A DNA stretch of 64,000 bases from Ustilago trichophora (Eukaryota; Basidiomycota; Ustilaginomycetes; Ustilaginales; Ustilaginaceae): positions 2,150,802 to 2,214,801 of the forward strand of contig OOIN01000003.1 in assembly GCA_900323505.1 (NCBI GenBank), given 5' to 3'. The stretch's first letter is position 1, and every line of letters begins with the position of its first letter. A program made the position numbers and the translations under genes. The notes beneath the pieces were generated by a model. The model searched no databases, was not told the DNA's origin, and saw only the letters and a list, made by a program, of their open reading frames with translations. Positions 63,808 to 64,000 of this stretch are shown here, piece by piece.

Positions 63808-64000
63808 TTAGGGTTAGGGTTAGGGTTAGGGTTAGGGTTAGGGTTAGGGTTAGGGTTAGGGTTAGGGTTAGGTTAGGGTTAGGGTTAGGGTTAGGGTTAG
63901 GGTTAGGGTTAGGGTTAGGGTTAGGGTTAGGGTTAGGGTTAGGGTTAGGGTTAGGGTTAGGGTTAGGGTTAGGGTTAGGGTTAGGGTTAGGGTTAGGGTT
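63808..64000 (+). repeat. Telomere, about 32 TTAGGG repeats
   Basis: Uninterrupted TTAGGG units run to the window end in the G-rich-strand-outward orientation expected for a right chromosome end. One shortened unit (TTAGG) occurs near 63868-63872. The junction is abrupt: ...CTTGGATC|TTAGGG. Confidence 0.98.

Noticed and set aside
63808..64000. CRISPR-like direct repeats
   Set aside because: The repeats are spacer-less TTAGGG telomere units in a eukaryotic genome.

Overview
The window is the right-hand end of a fungal chromosome, most likely from a smut fungus (Ustilaginales, Ustilago/Sporisorium-like). The evidence is a terminal run of TTAGGG repeats reading outward at 63808-64000, compact and often intronless genes, short GT-AG introns, Zn(II)2Cys6 regulators, and family content typical of basidiomycete plant pathogens. 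Species assignment is inference.

Layout. 1-14 kb: a partial chitin deacetylase, a 1,071-bp Tc1/mariner-type element, TMA16, an RTA1-like membrane protein, a large Zn-cluster regulator, two intron-containing tRNA-Gln(CUG) genes and a long-chain alcohol oxidase with a peroxisomal C-terminus. 14-26 kb: two separate genes that each encode part of one SAC (Sac2/INPP5F-like) phosphoinositide phosphatase. The N-terminal part, with the CX5R catalytic loop, is at 14.7-17.2 kb. The C-terminal part, with the rest of the catalytic domain and an hSac2-like domain, is at 24.7-26.3 kb. Between them lie a SnoaL-like protein, a 2,3-dihydroxybenzoate/salicylate-type decarboxylase, a GNAT acetyltransferase and a MATE transporter. 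26-35 kb: an acyltransferase-PAP2 fusion, a small Cys-rich GPI-type protein, a second inverted copy of the transposon and a secreted cutinase-like hydrolase.

35-49 kb is a mirror-image cell-wall glycan cluster: GT2 synthase (-), GH16 glucanase (+), GH16 glucanase (-), GT2 synthase (+). The second GH16 is interrupted by a one-base frameshift in a seven-base homopolymer. 49-60 kb is an aromatic-acid catabolic cluster: fumarylacetoacetase, a CYP504-like P450, a Zn2Cys6 regulator, a hemerythrin-like protein and homogentisate 1,2-dioxygenase. Together these suggest phenylacetate/homogentisate breakdown to fumarate and acetoacetate. 60-64 kb is subtelomeric: a decayed gag-like fragment, low-complexity sequence with degenerate telomere-like units, and an OrsD-type zinc-finger ORF that runs without a stop straight into the telomere.

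The most notable observations are the split and order-reversed SAC phosphatase, the GT2-GH16 mirror cluster, the PlsC-PAP2 fusion and the telomere-truncated ORF. Gene models were built by eye from reading frames, splice signals and remembered family motifs; no database search was run.
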